From Variovorax sp. Root411 (GTDB lineage: Bacteria; Pseudomonadota; Gammaproteobacteria; Burkholderiales; Burkholderiaceae_C), in NCBI RefSeq assembly GCF_001425205.1, contig NZ_LMDW01000020.1, positions 37,151 to 101,150 on the forward strand: a stretch of DNA of 64,000 nt, given 5' to 3'. The position numbers were made by a program, and so were the translations under genes. The notes under the pieces are model-generated. The model was not told where the DNA came from. It searched no databases and saw only the letters and a program-made list of their open reading frames with translations. Below, in pieces: positions 15,723 through 23,622 of the stretch. Numbering within the stretch: the first letter of the stretch is position 1; each line of letters starts with the position of its first letter.

Positions 15723-17243
15723 TCAAGCCTGGACGCTTCCGCTGCTTTCCTGGAAGCCAAGAATGGCTTTGGTTTCCAGATACTCCTCGAGACCTTCTAT
15801 TCCGTATTCGCGGCCATTTCCCGAGCGCTTGTAGCCGCCGAAGGGGGCATGGGGGCTCCAGGCCGGATAGTTGATGTGCACCTGCCCGCAGCGAATGCGC
15901 GCCGCGACGGCGCGCGCCGCTGCAAGGTCTCGCCCTTGCACGTGAGCGCCCAGGCCGTAGACGGTGCCGTTGGCAATTTCCACGGCCTCGTCCACGCTGT
16001 CGTACGGAATGATCGCGAGCACCGGGCCGAAGATCTCCTCCTGCGCGATCTGCATCCGGGGATGCACCTCGGAGAAGATGGTCGGGCGGCAGTAGAAGCC
16101 GCGGCGCAAGCCCTCGGTTCGGCCGAGGCCGCCGCAAACGAGCCGCGCGCCTTCGGCGATTCCGATGCCGATCATTTCCTGCACCCGATTGAACTGGGCG
16201 CGATTCGCCACAGGACCGTGCGTGGTCTGCTCGGAGCGCGGATCGCCCACCACGAAGCTGGACGCCGCTTCGTGCGCGATGCGTTCGACCTCCTGGAGGC
16301 GCTCGCGCGGCACGATCATGCGCGTCGGCGCGCTGCACGACTGGCCGACGTTGCGCAAGGCGGCCGCCACCCCTGCTGGCACGGCCCGCGCCAGGTCCGC
16401 GTCCGGCAGGATCACGTTGGGCGATTTCCCGCCGAGTTCCTGGGCCACGCGCTTCACCGTCGGGGCCGCCGCCTGGGCCACCAGGACGCCGGCCCTGGTC
16501 GAGCCGGTGATCGAGATCATGTCCACGTCCGTATGCGCCGACAGCGCGGCGCCGACCTCCGGCCCGGTGCCGCTTACCAGGTTGAAAACGCCCGGCGGGA
16601 TGTCGGCGTCTTGCATCACCTGCGCAAAGAGCAAGGCGCTCAGCGGCGACAGTTCGCTGGGCTTCAGGACGACCGCGCATCCCGCCGCCAAGGCCGGGCC
16701 GACCTTGGCGGTGATCTGGTAGAGCGGCCAGTTCCAGGGGGTGATCAGGCCGCACACGCCGATGGCCTCGCGCATGATGGCCACGTCCCCCCGATGGGTG
16801 AGAAACGCATAGCTCGCGAGGTTGTCCCGTGCCACGCGGATGTGCTGCGCCGCGACCGGCACCTGGGTGCTGCGCGCAAAGCCGATGGCAGCGCCCATCT
16901 CCAGCGAGATCGCCTGGGCGAACCACTCCGCCCGCTCGAGGATCAGCGTGTGGACACGGTCGAGAAGCAAGGCCCTGCTTTGGGCGGAACTCACGGACCA
17001 GGCGGCGAAGGCACGCCGCGCCGCGGCCACCGCCGCATCGACGTCTTGCGCAGTTCCCAGCGCGATCTCCGCAACGGGTTCCTCGGTCGACGGGTCGATG
17101 ACGGAGGCGCGGGCTTGCCCCTGCGGCAGCACCCACTCGCCGTCGATGAACATGCGGTCCAGACAGCCAGCGCTCCGGAGGCGTTCGACGATGGAGGAGT
17201 AAGCGCGGCCATGGATGCTTGGCAATGCGGTAGGGTGCGTCAT
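15723..17243 (-). CDS. NAD(P)-dependent aldehyde dehydrogenase
   Basis: 506 residues, full-length ALDH. GLITPWNWPLYQITAKVGPAL is the cofactor region, TGSTRAGV the phosphate loop, QELGGKSPNV carries the general-base Glu, VGQSCSAPTR the nucleophilic Cys, and QEEIFGPVL the second Glu. It oxidises the aldehyde released by the flavin oxidases to an acid. First gene of the minus-strand operon; a 22-bp near-palindrome ends 16 bases upstream of its ATG. No clear Shine-Dalgarno is visible. Confidence 0.9.
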   Translation of the reverse strand: MTHPTALPSIHGRAYSSIVERLRSAGCLDRMFIDGEWVLPQGQARASVIDPSTEEPVAEIALGTAQDVDAAVAAARRAFAAWSVSSAQSRALLLDRVHTLILERAEWFAQAISLEMGAAIGFARSTQVPVAAQHIRVARDNLASYAFLTHRGDVAIMREAIGVCGLITPWNWPLYQITAKVGPALAAGCAVVLKPSELSPLSALLFAQVMQDADIPPGVFNLVSGTGPEVGAALSAHTDVDMISITGSTRAGVLVAQAAAPTVKRVAQELGGKSPNVILPDADLARAVPAGVAAALRNVGQSCSAPTRMIVPRERLQEVERIAHEAASSFVVGDPRSEQTTHGPVANRAQFNRVQEMIGIGIAEGARLVCGGLGRTEGLRRGFYCRPTIFSEVHPRMQIAQEEIFGPVLAIIPYDSVDEAVEIANGTVYGLGAHVQGRDLAAARAVAARIRCGQVHINYPAWSPHAPFGGYKRSGNGREYGIEGLEEYLETKAILGFQESSGSVQA

Positions 17244-17258
17244 GTTGGGCTGAGGTCG

Positions 17259-17280
17259 GACCTTTGGATGTCCAAAAGTC
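17259..17280. promoter_or_regulatory. 22-bp near-palindrome upstream of the amine-oxidation operon
   Basis: Core TTTGGA-TG-TCCAAA, extended by GACC on one side and AGTC on the other: a dyad of ten-base arms with one mismatch and a two-base centre. It sits immediately upstream of the aldehyde dehydrogenase start, where a repressor could block the promoter. No regulator gene adjoins the operon. The remaining bases to 17497 hold no gene I can support. Confidence 0.55.
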
Positions 17281-17497
17281 TAGGCCGCGTGCCCCTCGCG
17301 CCGGTGCTGCAATGGGGCGCTTGCACAAAGCAGACTGCGGTTGTGCGAGTCGCTACAGCAGTTCCTGCCATCGCGCATACGCCATGGGTTCAGGTTGGTC
17401 GCACCCGAACGGTGGCGATCCCGAAGAACCACGTCGGTGATCGGTGTCGCGCGGGCGCGCGTGCTTCTCGAGCGGCTGTGGCATCTGGAGACCCTTC

Positions 17498-19000
17498 CTA
17501 CGGCCGCAGGCGCCAGCCGAGCTCGCCCTGGAGGAACTGGGCGGCTTCAGGGGGCAGATCCTCTGCGTCGAAGAAGCCCGCCACGGGGCGCTCGACGACG
17601 ATCCGTCCAGCATGCAGATAGGCCACGCGCGTGGCGAGGCGCTTGGCCTGCCCGAGGTTGTGGGTGCTCATCACGATCGTCACGCCGCTGCTGGCGACCT
17701 CCTCGATGAGGGCCTCGATTTCATTCTTGGCGCCCGGATCCAGGCTGGCGGTCGGCTCGTCCAGGAACAGGATGTCCGGCCGCAGCGCCCAGGCGCGTGC
17801 GAGGCCAAGGCGCTGCTGCTGTCCACCCGAAAGCGAACGAGCAGATCGCGTGGCGTGTTCAAGCAGGCCCACGTGTGCCAGGCCCTGGCGGCAGCGCTCG
17901 CTGCGCTCGGAGGCCGGCACGCCGGAAAGCCACAGGCCCACCCAGACATTGCGCCACACCGAGAGGCTCAACAGGAAAGGGCGCTGAAACAGCATGGCGG
18001 CTCGCGGAAGGCGGCCTTCGGGTTGCAGTGGCAAGGATTCGCAGCGCCCTTCGCAGGGCAAAAGTCCATGCAGCAGCCGCAGCAGCGTGGTCTTGCCCGA
18101 GCCGTTGGCTCCGATGAGGATGAGCCGGTCGCGTCGGCGCACGGTCAGCGATGCGTCGTTCAGCGCTATCAGCGAGCGGAAGCGCACCGTGACCCGGTCG
18201 GCCCGGATCAACGGCATCGCCTCGCTGGCAACCGGCGCGCGAGGGGTGCGAGGAGCGGGCGCCCGGGGCGCCGCATGCGGCGTCACCTGAGAGGCGGCGC
18301 TCAGCGGGCGTGTGGCAAGCCACTGCAACAGGCCGATGGCGCCATTGACCGCGCCGACCACCGCCAGCAGCACGATGCCCAGCGCCAAGGCCAGCGCAAG
18401 ATTTCCCTTGCTGGTCTCAAGCGCAATGGTGGTGGTCATCACGCGCGTGACGCCGGCGATGTTGCCGCCGACGATCATCACGGCCCCCACCTCGGCAATG
18501 GCCCGCGCGAAGGCCGTGAGCAGGACAGTGGCCACACCCATCCGGTCGTGCACCAGCATCAGCAGGGATGTGGTGAGCGGCCCGGCGCCCAGGGAACGCA
18601 ACTGGTCACCGCCGTCGGCCAGGGCCGCCATCACGAGTCGGCGTGACAGGGCGGCAATCAGCGGCGTGACGAGCACGCTCTGCGCCACCACCATTGCTGA
18701 CGGTGTGAACAGGATTCCCAGTTCGCCCAGCGGTCCCGAGCGCGAGAGCAGCAGGTACACCAGCAGGCCCACCACCACGGCGGGCAGGGCGAGCAGCGTG
18801 TTCACCAACCACACGGCCAGCGCGTGCCCCGGGAACCGCGCCACCGCCAGCCAGGCGCCCAGCAGCAGGCCGAACAGCGCGCCAATCGCGCAGGCCGTGG
18901 CGCTGACCTGCAGCGAGAGCGCCGTGATGCGTACGAGTTCGGGGTCGGCGTGTGTGATGAGTTGCCAGGCCAGCGCCCAGCCTTCGGTCATGGTGTTCAT
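17498..19000 (-). CDS. tupBC: Tungstate ABC transporter, fused permease-ATPase (TupB-TupC)
   Basis: 500 residues joining two normally separate subunits. Residues 1-230 form a six-helix-type permease with the coupling-loop segment ARAIAEVGAVMIVGGN (166-180) that is characteristic of TupB. A Pro/Ala-rich linker (about 236-262) leads to an ABC ATPase: Walker A GANGSGKT 297-304, Q-loop LFQRP, signature LSGGQQQR 390-397, Walker B ILFLDEP 410-416, H-loop STHN. Two copies would give the usual 2+2 complex. With TupA upstream it imports tungstate (possibly molybdate). The reading frame is continuous through the linker, so this is a true fusion unless a sequencing error is involved. Confidence 0.88.
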   Translation of the reverse strand: MNTMTEGWALAWQLITHADPELVRITALSLQVSATACAIGALFGLLLGAWLAVARFPGHALAVWLVNTLLALPAVVVGLLVYLLLSRSGPLGELGILFTPSAMVVAQSVLVTPLIAALSRRLVMAALADGGDQLRSLGAGPLTTSLLMLVHDRMGVATVLLTAFARAIAEVGAVMIVGGNIAGVTRVMTTTIALETSKGNLALALALGIVLLAVVGAVNGAIGLLQWLATRPLSAASQVTPHAAPRAPAPRTPRAPVASEAMPLIRADRVTVRFRSLIALNDASLTVRRRDRLILIGANGSGKTTLLRLLHGLLPCEGRCESLPLQPEGRLPRAAMLFQRPFLLSLSVWRNVWVGLWLSGVPASERSERCRQGLAHVGLLEHATRSARSLSGGQQQRLGLARAWALRPDILFLDEPTASLDPGAKNEIEALIEEVASSGVTIVMSTHNLGQAKRLATRVAYLHAGRIVVERPVAGFFDAEDLPPEAAQFLQGELGWRLRP

Positions 19001-19071
19001 CGAAGGACGGTTATCAATGCAGCCGCGAGGCCATGCTCATCGCGCGGCCCATCCATCGACTGGGCCACCGT

Positions 19072-19908
19072 TCACTGGCTCGCGTTCGGGAAGAAGAGCT
19101 GCTCGCCGCCGATCTTGTACGAGGCGATCACGGCTTGCCCGTCGCGCGACACCACCCAGTCGGAAAAAGCCTGCGCCAGGTCTTTCTTGACGTGCGGATG
19201 TTTGGCCGGGTTCACGACGATCACGCCGTACTGGTTGAACAGCTGCCGGTCGCCCTCGACCACGATGCCCAGGTCGCCGCGGTTCTTGAAGTTGAGCCAG
19301 GTGCCGCGGTCGGACAACACATAGGTATTAGTGGAAGCGGCGATGTTGAGCGCCTGGCCCATGCCGCAGCCGCACTCCTTGTAGCCGGCGGGTTTGGCGG
19401 CCGCGAGGTCGATGCCCGCCAGTTTCCACTGGCGCAGCTCGGCCGCGTGGGTGCCGCTCTTGTCGCCGCGCGAGACGAAGGCGCCGCCCGTGGCGCCCAG
19501 GCGCTTGAGCGCGGCCGCGACGTCGTTGCCGCGCACACCGGCTGGGTCGGCTTTCGGTCCGATCAGCACGAAGTCGTTGTACATGACCGGGCGGCGCGGG
19601 AGGCCGAAGCCTTCCGCGACAAACTTTTCCTCGGCGGGCTGGTCATGCACGAACAGCGCATCGGCGTCGCCGCGGCGCGCCATGTCCAGCGCCTGGCCCG
19701 TGCCCACGGCCACCACGCGCACCTCGATGCCCGTGGCTTTCGTGAACTGCGGCAGCAGGTGCTTGAACAGGCCCGACTGTTCCGTCGAGGTGGTCGAAGC
19801 AAGCACGATGAACTTTTCTTGCGCATGCGCGATCGGTGCGAGCAGTGTGCCGACGAGGGCAGCAGCGCGGGCGAGGAAGTTGAAGCGTCTGCGCGCGGCC
19901 ATCGTCAT
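19072..19908 (-). CDS. tupA: Tungstate-binding periplasmic protein TupA
   Basis: 278 residues with a cleavable signal ending in AHAQ. The mature N-terminus carries ASTTSTEQSGL, the TTTS-type oxyanion-binding motif of TupA; further family segments are GTGQALDMARRGDADALFVHD, FVSRGDKSGTH and YKECGCGMGQALN. It binds tungstate with high affinity and delivers it to TupBC, whose gene starts 71 bases downstream. An AAGGACC ribosome-binding site precedes the ATG. The context (two MoeA proteins, formate dehydrogenase) fits supply of the metal to that enzyme. Confidence 0.9.
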   Translation of the reverse strand: MTMAARRRFNFLARAAALVGTLLAPIAHAQEKFIVLASTTSTEQSGLFKHLLPQFTKATGIEVRVVAVGTGQALDMARRGDADALFVHDQPAEEKFVAEGFGLPRRPVMYNDFVLIGPKADPAGVRGNDVAAALKRLGATGGAFVSRGDKSGTHAAELRQWKLAGIDLAAAKPAGYKECGCGMGQALNIAASTNTYVLSDRGTWLNFKNRGDLGIVVEGDRQLFNQYGVIVVNPAKHPHVKKDLAQAFSDWVVSRDGQAVIASYKIGGEQLFFPNASQ

Positions 19909-19948
19909 TGTGTGGGTCCTTGCAAGTTGAGGAGGCCGTGCTGCTGGA

Positions 19949-21868
19949 TCAGGCGGCGGTATCGACGCGAAAGCCCAACCGGCTCAGCGCCTCGCGTGCC
20001 GCGGCCGATTGCAGCAACGCAATGAACGCCTGCACGGGCGCGCGCGCGCGCCGTGCCCTGGGCACCACGAAGTCGTAGCGTTCTTCCTGCACGGGAATGA
20101 AGCCCAGCCCGTACTGCCGCGCGACCGTGTCGATGGCCAGGCCCCAGTCGGCGCGCTGCTGCGCCACGGCCACCGCCACCGCGTTGTGCGATTTGGTCTG
20201 CACGCCGTAGCCGGGCGGCTTCGCGGTGCCGAGCAGGCGGTCGATGAGGATGCGCGTGCCGCTGCCGGCGTTGCGATTGACCATCGTGCAACCGGGCTGC
20301 GTGATCGCGGCGGCGATGGCCGCGGTGGCGTCGAGTCCCTCGAAGCGCGCGTCGAGCGGGCGATAGACGATGCCCTGCATGCGGCCATACCCTGGAATCA
20401 GTTCCAGCGCCGACGTGAGCAGCGGCTGGTTGTAAACGCCCGTGGCCGGGTCCATCAGGTGAATGCCCGCCACATCGCATTCGCCGCGTTTGGCGGCCAT
20501 CAGCCCGCCGGTGCTGCCCACATTCATGGCCTTGACGCGGATGCCCTGGCGCGTCAGCTCGCCGGCCAGCCAGTCCAGGCCCACGCAATGGCTGCCGATG
20601 AAGATCAGGTCTGCGGCGTCCAACCCCTGGCCCAACAGCTGTACCTGCACGGGCGCGCCGGCATCGACGATCTCGGTGTGCTGGCCGATGGTGATGAAGC
20701 CGTCCGCGTTGCTGAACGTGGTGACAGAGCCGGAGCCCTTGCCCATCGGGTAGGCCGCCATGCCTTCGTCGGTGGGCACCAGGCCCACCAGCAGGTACTC
20801 GGTACGGCCGCGCTCGGAGTTCACGCGCATCGGCAGCGTGGCCGCGACGTGCTCGCGCCGCTCGGGCGGCTGGCCTGCGAAGGCGCGGATCACGGGCGCC
20901 AGGAACTCGTGGAAGGTGAAGACCGCTGAGGTCGGAAAGCCCGGAAGGATCACCACGGGCTTGCCGCCCGTGACCGCCAGGCACACCGGCTTGCCGGGCT
21001 TGAGCGCCACGCCGTGCGCCACCACGCCCGGATCGCCGAGGGCAGCGACCACACGATAGGAAAGATCGCCTTCCCCCTTGGACGTGCCGCCCGAAAAAAC
21101 CACGGCATCGCATTCCAGCCCGCGTGCGAGTGCGGCCGCCAGCGCCGTCTCGTCGTCCGGGATCACGCCCAGCCGCACGGGCTGGCCGCCCAGTTCCTCG
21201 ACGGCGGCGCCGATGATGGCGGCGTTGGAGTCGTACACCGCGCCCGTGGGCAGCGGCGCACCGGGTGCGACGATTTCGTTGCCTGTGGAAAAGATGGCCA
21301 CGCGCGGCTTGCGGTACACGCCGACCTCGGCGAGGCCGAGTGCCGCGATCACGCCGATCTCGCGCGAGCTCAGGGGCTGGCCGGCGCGCAGCACCGTTTC
21401 GCCGCGCGCGATGTCGGTGCCGGCGTAGCTGACGTTCTCGCCCGCCGTGGCCGCGCGGCGGATCTGCACGTCGCCGTTCTCGAGATCGGTGTGCTCCACC
21501 ATCACCACCGCATCGGCGCCGCGCGGCAGCATGCCGCCCGTGGCGATCGCAGTCGCATGGCCGCCTGTCACTTCGCGCTGCGGCACGATGCCGGGCGCCA
21601 GCCTCTCGTCGGTGAGCGTCAGCAGGCGAGCCTGTTCTTCCATCGCGCCCCAGGTGTCGGCGGCCTGCACGGCAAAGCCATCGACGTTGGAGCGGTCGAA
21701 GCCGGGCACGTCGATGGCGGCGACCACGTCTTCGGCCAGCACACGGTCCAGCGCCTCGTGCAGGGGAACGGTCTCGCGCCCCAGCGGCGCGAGCTTGAGG
21801 TGTTCACGGAAGCGGCGCTCGGCCTCGTCGCGCGTGACGACATCGAGAAATTGCGATTGGGCTTTCAC
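19949..21868 (-). CDS. MoeA fused to a periplasmic-binding-protein-like domain
   Basis: 639 residues. Residues 1-405 are a complete MoeA molybdopterin molybdenumtransferase (GFDRSNVDGFAV, FSTGNEIV, VVFSGGTSKGEGD, ILPGFPTSAV). Residues about 420-639 are a PBP-like domain of the ModE/LysR-substrate type: IFIGSHCVGLDWLAGEL, VGSTGGLMAAKRGECDVAGIHL and MVNRNAGSGTRILID. There is no signal peptide, so the binding-protein half is cytoplasmic and probably senses or presents oxyanion to the MoeA half. The GTG start overlaps the next moeA stop (GTGA). Such fusions are found in other bacteria and archaea, but the function of the added domain is unsettled. Confidence 0.88.
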   Translation of the reverse strand: MKAQSQFLDVVTRDEAERRFREHLKLAPLGRETVPLHEALDRVLAEDVVAAIDVPGFDRSNVDGFAVQAADTWGAMEEQARLLTLTDERLAPGIVPQREVTGGHATAIATGGMLPRGADAVVMVEHTDLENGDVQIRRAATAGENVSYAGTDIARGETVLRAGQPLSSREIGVIAALGLAEVGVYRKPRVAIFSTGNEIVAPGAPLPTGAVYDSNAAIIGAAVEELGGQPVRLGVIPDDETALAAALARGLECDAVVFSGGTSKGEGDLSYRVVAALGDPGVVAHGVALKPGKPVCLAVTGGKPVVILPGFPTSAVFTFHEFLAPVIRAFAGQPPERREHVAATLPMRVNSERGRTEYLLVGLVPTDEGMAAYPMGKGSGSVTTFSNADGFITIGQHTEIVDAGAPVQVQLLGQGLDAADLIFIGSHCVGLDWLAGELTRQGIRVKAMNVGSTGGLMAAKRGECDVAGIHLMDPATGVYNQPLLTSALELIPGYGRMQGIVYRPLDARFEGLDATAAIAAAITQPGCTMVNRNAGSGTRILIDRLLGTAKPPGYGVQTKSHNAVAVAVAQQRADWGLAIDTVARQYGLGFIPVQEERYDFVVPRARRARAPVQAFIALLQSAAAREALSRLGFRVDTAA

Positions 21869-23118
21869 AGGCACTCGTAGAGATGAACGGTGACTTCGGT
21901 TCCGGGCCCGAAGCCTTCGCTTTCGGCAGGGGCGACCACGAACCCGTCGGCCCGCGTGGTCGAACTCAGCACCGACGCACCCGACAGCGCGAGCGGCTCC
22001 ACGCCTTCCTTGCCGATCTTCACGCGCACGTAGTCGACGCGTCCCACTTGCGAGACGATCTTGCGCGCCACGGTCGCCCGTGTCCGGGGGTAGGGCCAGT
22101 CGGCAGGCCGGCCGCCGAGCCGGCGGATCGCACGCCCGGCAAAGAAGTCGTACGCGCACAGGCAGGAGACCGGGTTGCCCGGCAACAGGAAGACCAGCGT
22201 GTCGCCGATGCGGCCCATGCCGGCCGGGCTGGAGGGGCGCATCGCGATGCCATGGATCGCGAGTTCGCCGAGCTCGGCCAGCAGGCGCGGCGCATGGTCC
22301 TCGGCGCCCACGCTGGAGCCGCCGGAGACGAGCACCACATCGGCACCGGGAGCCGCCAGTGCCTGCGCGATGACTTGCGGGTCGTCGCCCAGGCGCTGAT
22401 GCGACTCCAGCAGGCCACCGTCGCGCGTCACGAGGCCGCGCAAGGTCACGGAGTTGGCGTCATAGATGTCGTAGGGCCCCTTGGGTGTGCCGGGTGCCCG
22501 CACTTCGTTGCCGGTCACGAGCAGCCGCACGCGAGGCCGGCGCACCACCTGCAACAGCGCCAGGCCCAGCGAAGCCGCCAGCCCTGCGTCCTGCGGTCGC
22601 AGCCGGCGTCCCACGGCCAGTGCCGTGCTGCCGCGCGCGATGTCCTCGCCGACGTGGCCCACGTGCTGGCCCGGTGCCACAGCCCGCGTGATGGCCAGAC
22701 GCCCGTCCTGCTCGCTCGCGTATTCGGCGGGCACCACGGCATCCAGTTCCAGCGGCACCGGGGCGCCGGTCATGATGCGGATGGCCGCGCCCGCGGGCAC
22801 GGCGCCATCGAAAGGCCGCCCGGGCCAGGCATGGCCCAGAAGCGGAAACTCCAACGGGTTGTATTCGCCGGCCCCCGTGGTCTCGCCGCCGCGCAGCGCA
22901 TAGCCGTCCATGGCCGAGCGGTCGAATTCGGGCACCGCGATGGGCGCGATCACCTCATGCAGCAGTACCCGCCCCGTGGCCTCGTCGACCGCCACGGATT
23001 CGCCGGGCAGCAGTGGCGTGTGAGCGTCGATCCATGCGAGCGCATCGGGAACCTCCGCGCGCTGGGTGAAGCCGCGCATGCGCACATCGGTCGAGGCGGT
23101 TCGTTCGGGTGGGGGCAT
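21865..23118 (-). CDS. moeA: Molybdopterin molybdenumtransferase MoeA
   Basis: 417 residues, single-domain-set MoeA: EFDRSAMDGYAL, ITGAPVP-type loop IMTGAPVPLELD, LLVTGNEVRAPG, VLVSGGSSVGAEDH (substrate-binding loop) and FLLPGNPVSCL. It inserts Mo or W from adenylylated molybdopterin. It is paired with the MoeA-PBP fusion by a four-base overlap; the two may divide work between metals or steps. There is no Shine-Dalgarno before the ATG, and a TATACT hexamer lies seven bases upstream. Confidence 0.92.
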   Translation of the reverse strand: MPPPERTASTDVRMRGFTQRAEVPDALAWIDAHTPLLPGESVAVDEATGRVLLHEVIAPIAVPEFDRSAMDGYALRGGETTGAGEYNPLEFPLLGHAWPGRPFDGAVPAGAAIRIMTGAPVPLELDAVVPAEYASEQDGRLAITRAVAPGQHVGHVGEDIARGSTALAVGRRLRPQDAGLAASLGLALLQVVRRPRVRLLVTGNEVRAPGTPKGPYDIYDANSVTLRGLVTRDGGLLESHQRLGDDPQVIAQALAAPGADVVLVSGGSSVGAEDHAPRLLAELGELAIHGIAMRPSSPAGMGRIGDTLVFLLPGNPVSCLCAYDFFAGRAIRRLGGRPADWPYPRTRATVARKIVSQVGRVDYVRVKIGKEGVEPLALSGASVLSSTTRADGFVVAPAESEGFGPGTEVTVHLYECL

Positions 23119-23125
23119 CAGGGCC

Positions 23126-23131
23126 AGTATA
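23126..23131 (-). promoter_or_regulatory. Possible -10 element of a leaderless moeA transcript
   Basis: TATACT on the minus strand ends seven bases before the moeA ATG. A transcript starting from it would begin at or within a base or two of the ATG. The -35 region is poor (CAAGGT at 17 bases). Confidence 0.25.
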
Positions 23132-23223
23132 GAAGTTGGATGTCGCTGACCTTGTCGCGCACCGTGCCCTCGCCGGCCGCTTTTTCTTCAGTTTCGCCCG
23201 CGCTTGTGCAGGGCAACGCTGAC

Positions 23224-23622
23224 CTACTTCTTGGGTGCGGGATTGGTCTGGGCCGAGGTCTGGTTCGTACTGGGCGGCGATGCAGCCGTGGAGGCCGGGG
23301 AATGTGCACCCGAGGCCTCGATGGGCTTGGTTTCGCCCGCAGGCGCCGCGGCGTAAGGACCCGGGTCCACGCAGGGCGGCGTGGTCGCCGCGGCCGGCAC
23401 CGGCTTGCCAGCGGACTGGGCACTGGCGCGGTATTTGGCTGCGACCTGGTCCTGTGCCTTGCACAGCAGGTAGGCGTCGGTCTTGGCGCTCCATGCGGTG
23501 CGGGCCGCAGCCTCGGCGGCCTTCGCCTGCGCTTCCGGCGTGGGCGCGGGAAGCTTGGCGAGAACGGACGATGCAGCCAGCGGTAGCGCCAGCACGCAGA
23601 GAAGGGTCAGCGTGTGCTTCAT
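23224..23622 (-). CDS. Hypothetical exported Ala/Pro-rich protein in the formate dehydrogenase operon
   Basis: 132 residues: a clean signal peptide (hydrophobic 4-18, ASSVLA cleavage region), a short helical part with AYLLCKAQDQVAAKYRASA and a second Cys in TPPCVDPGPYAAAP, then a low-complexity Ala/Pro/Ser/Thr tail ending in KK. Two cysteines could form a disulfide. Its ATG overlaps the cytochrome b subunit stop by four bases, so it is a member of the operon. I do not recognise a named family. Confidence 0.65.
   Translation of the reverse strand: MKHTLTLLCVLALPLAASSVLAKLPAPTPEAQAKAAEAAARTAWSAKTDAYLLCKAQDQVAAKYRASAQSAGKPVPAAATTPPCVDPGPYAAAPAGETKPIEASGAHSPASTAASPPSTNQTSAQTNPAPKK

Noticed and set aside
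17495..17507. A TTCCTACGGCCGC match to the repeated stress-gene motif.
   Set aside because: It lies across the end of the tupBC coding region with no gene downstream in that direction, so it is probably chance. It shows that the motif has a background rate in this GC-rich DNA.
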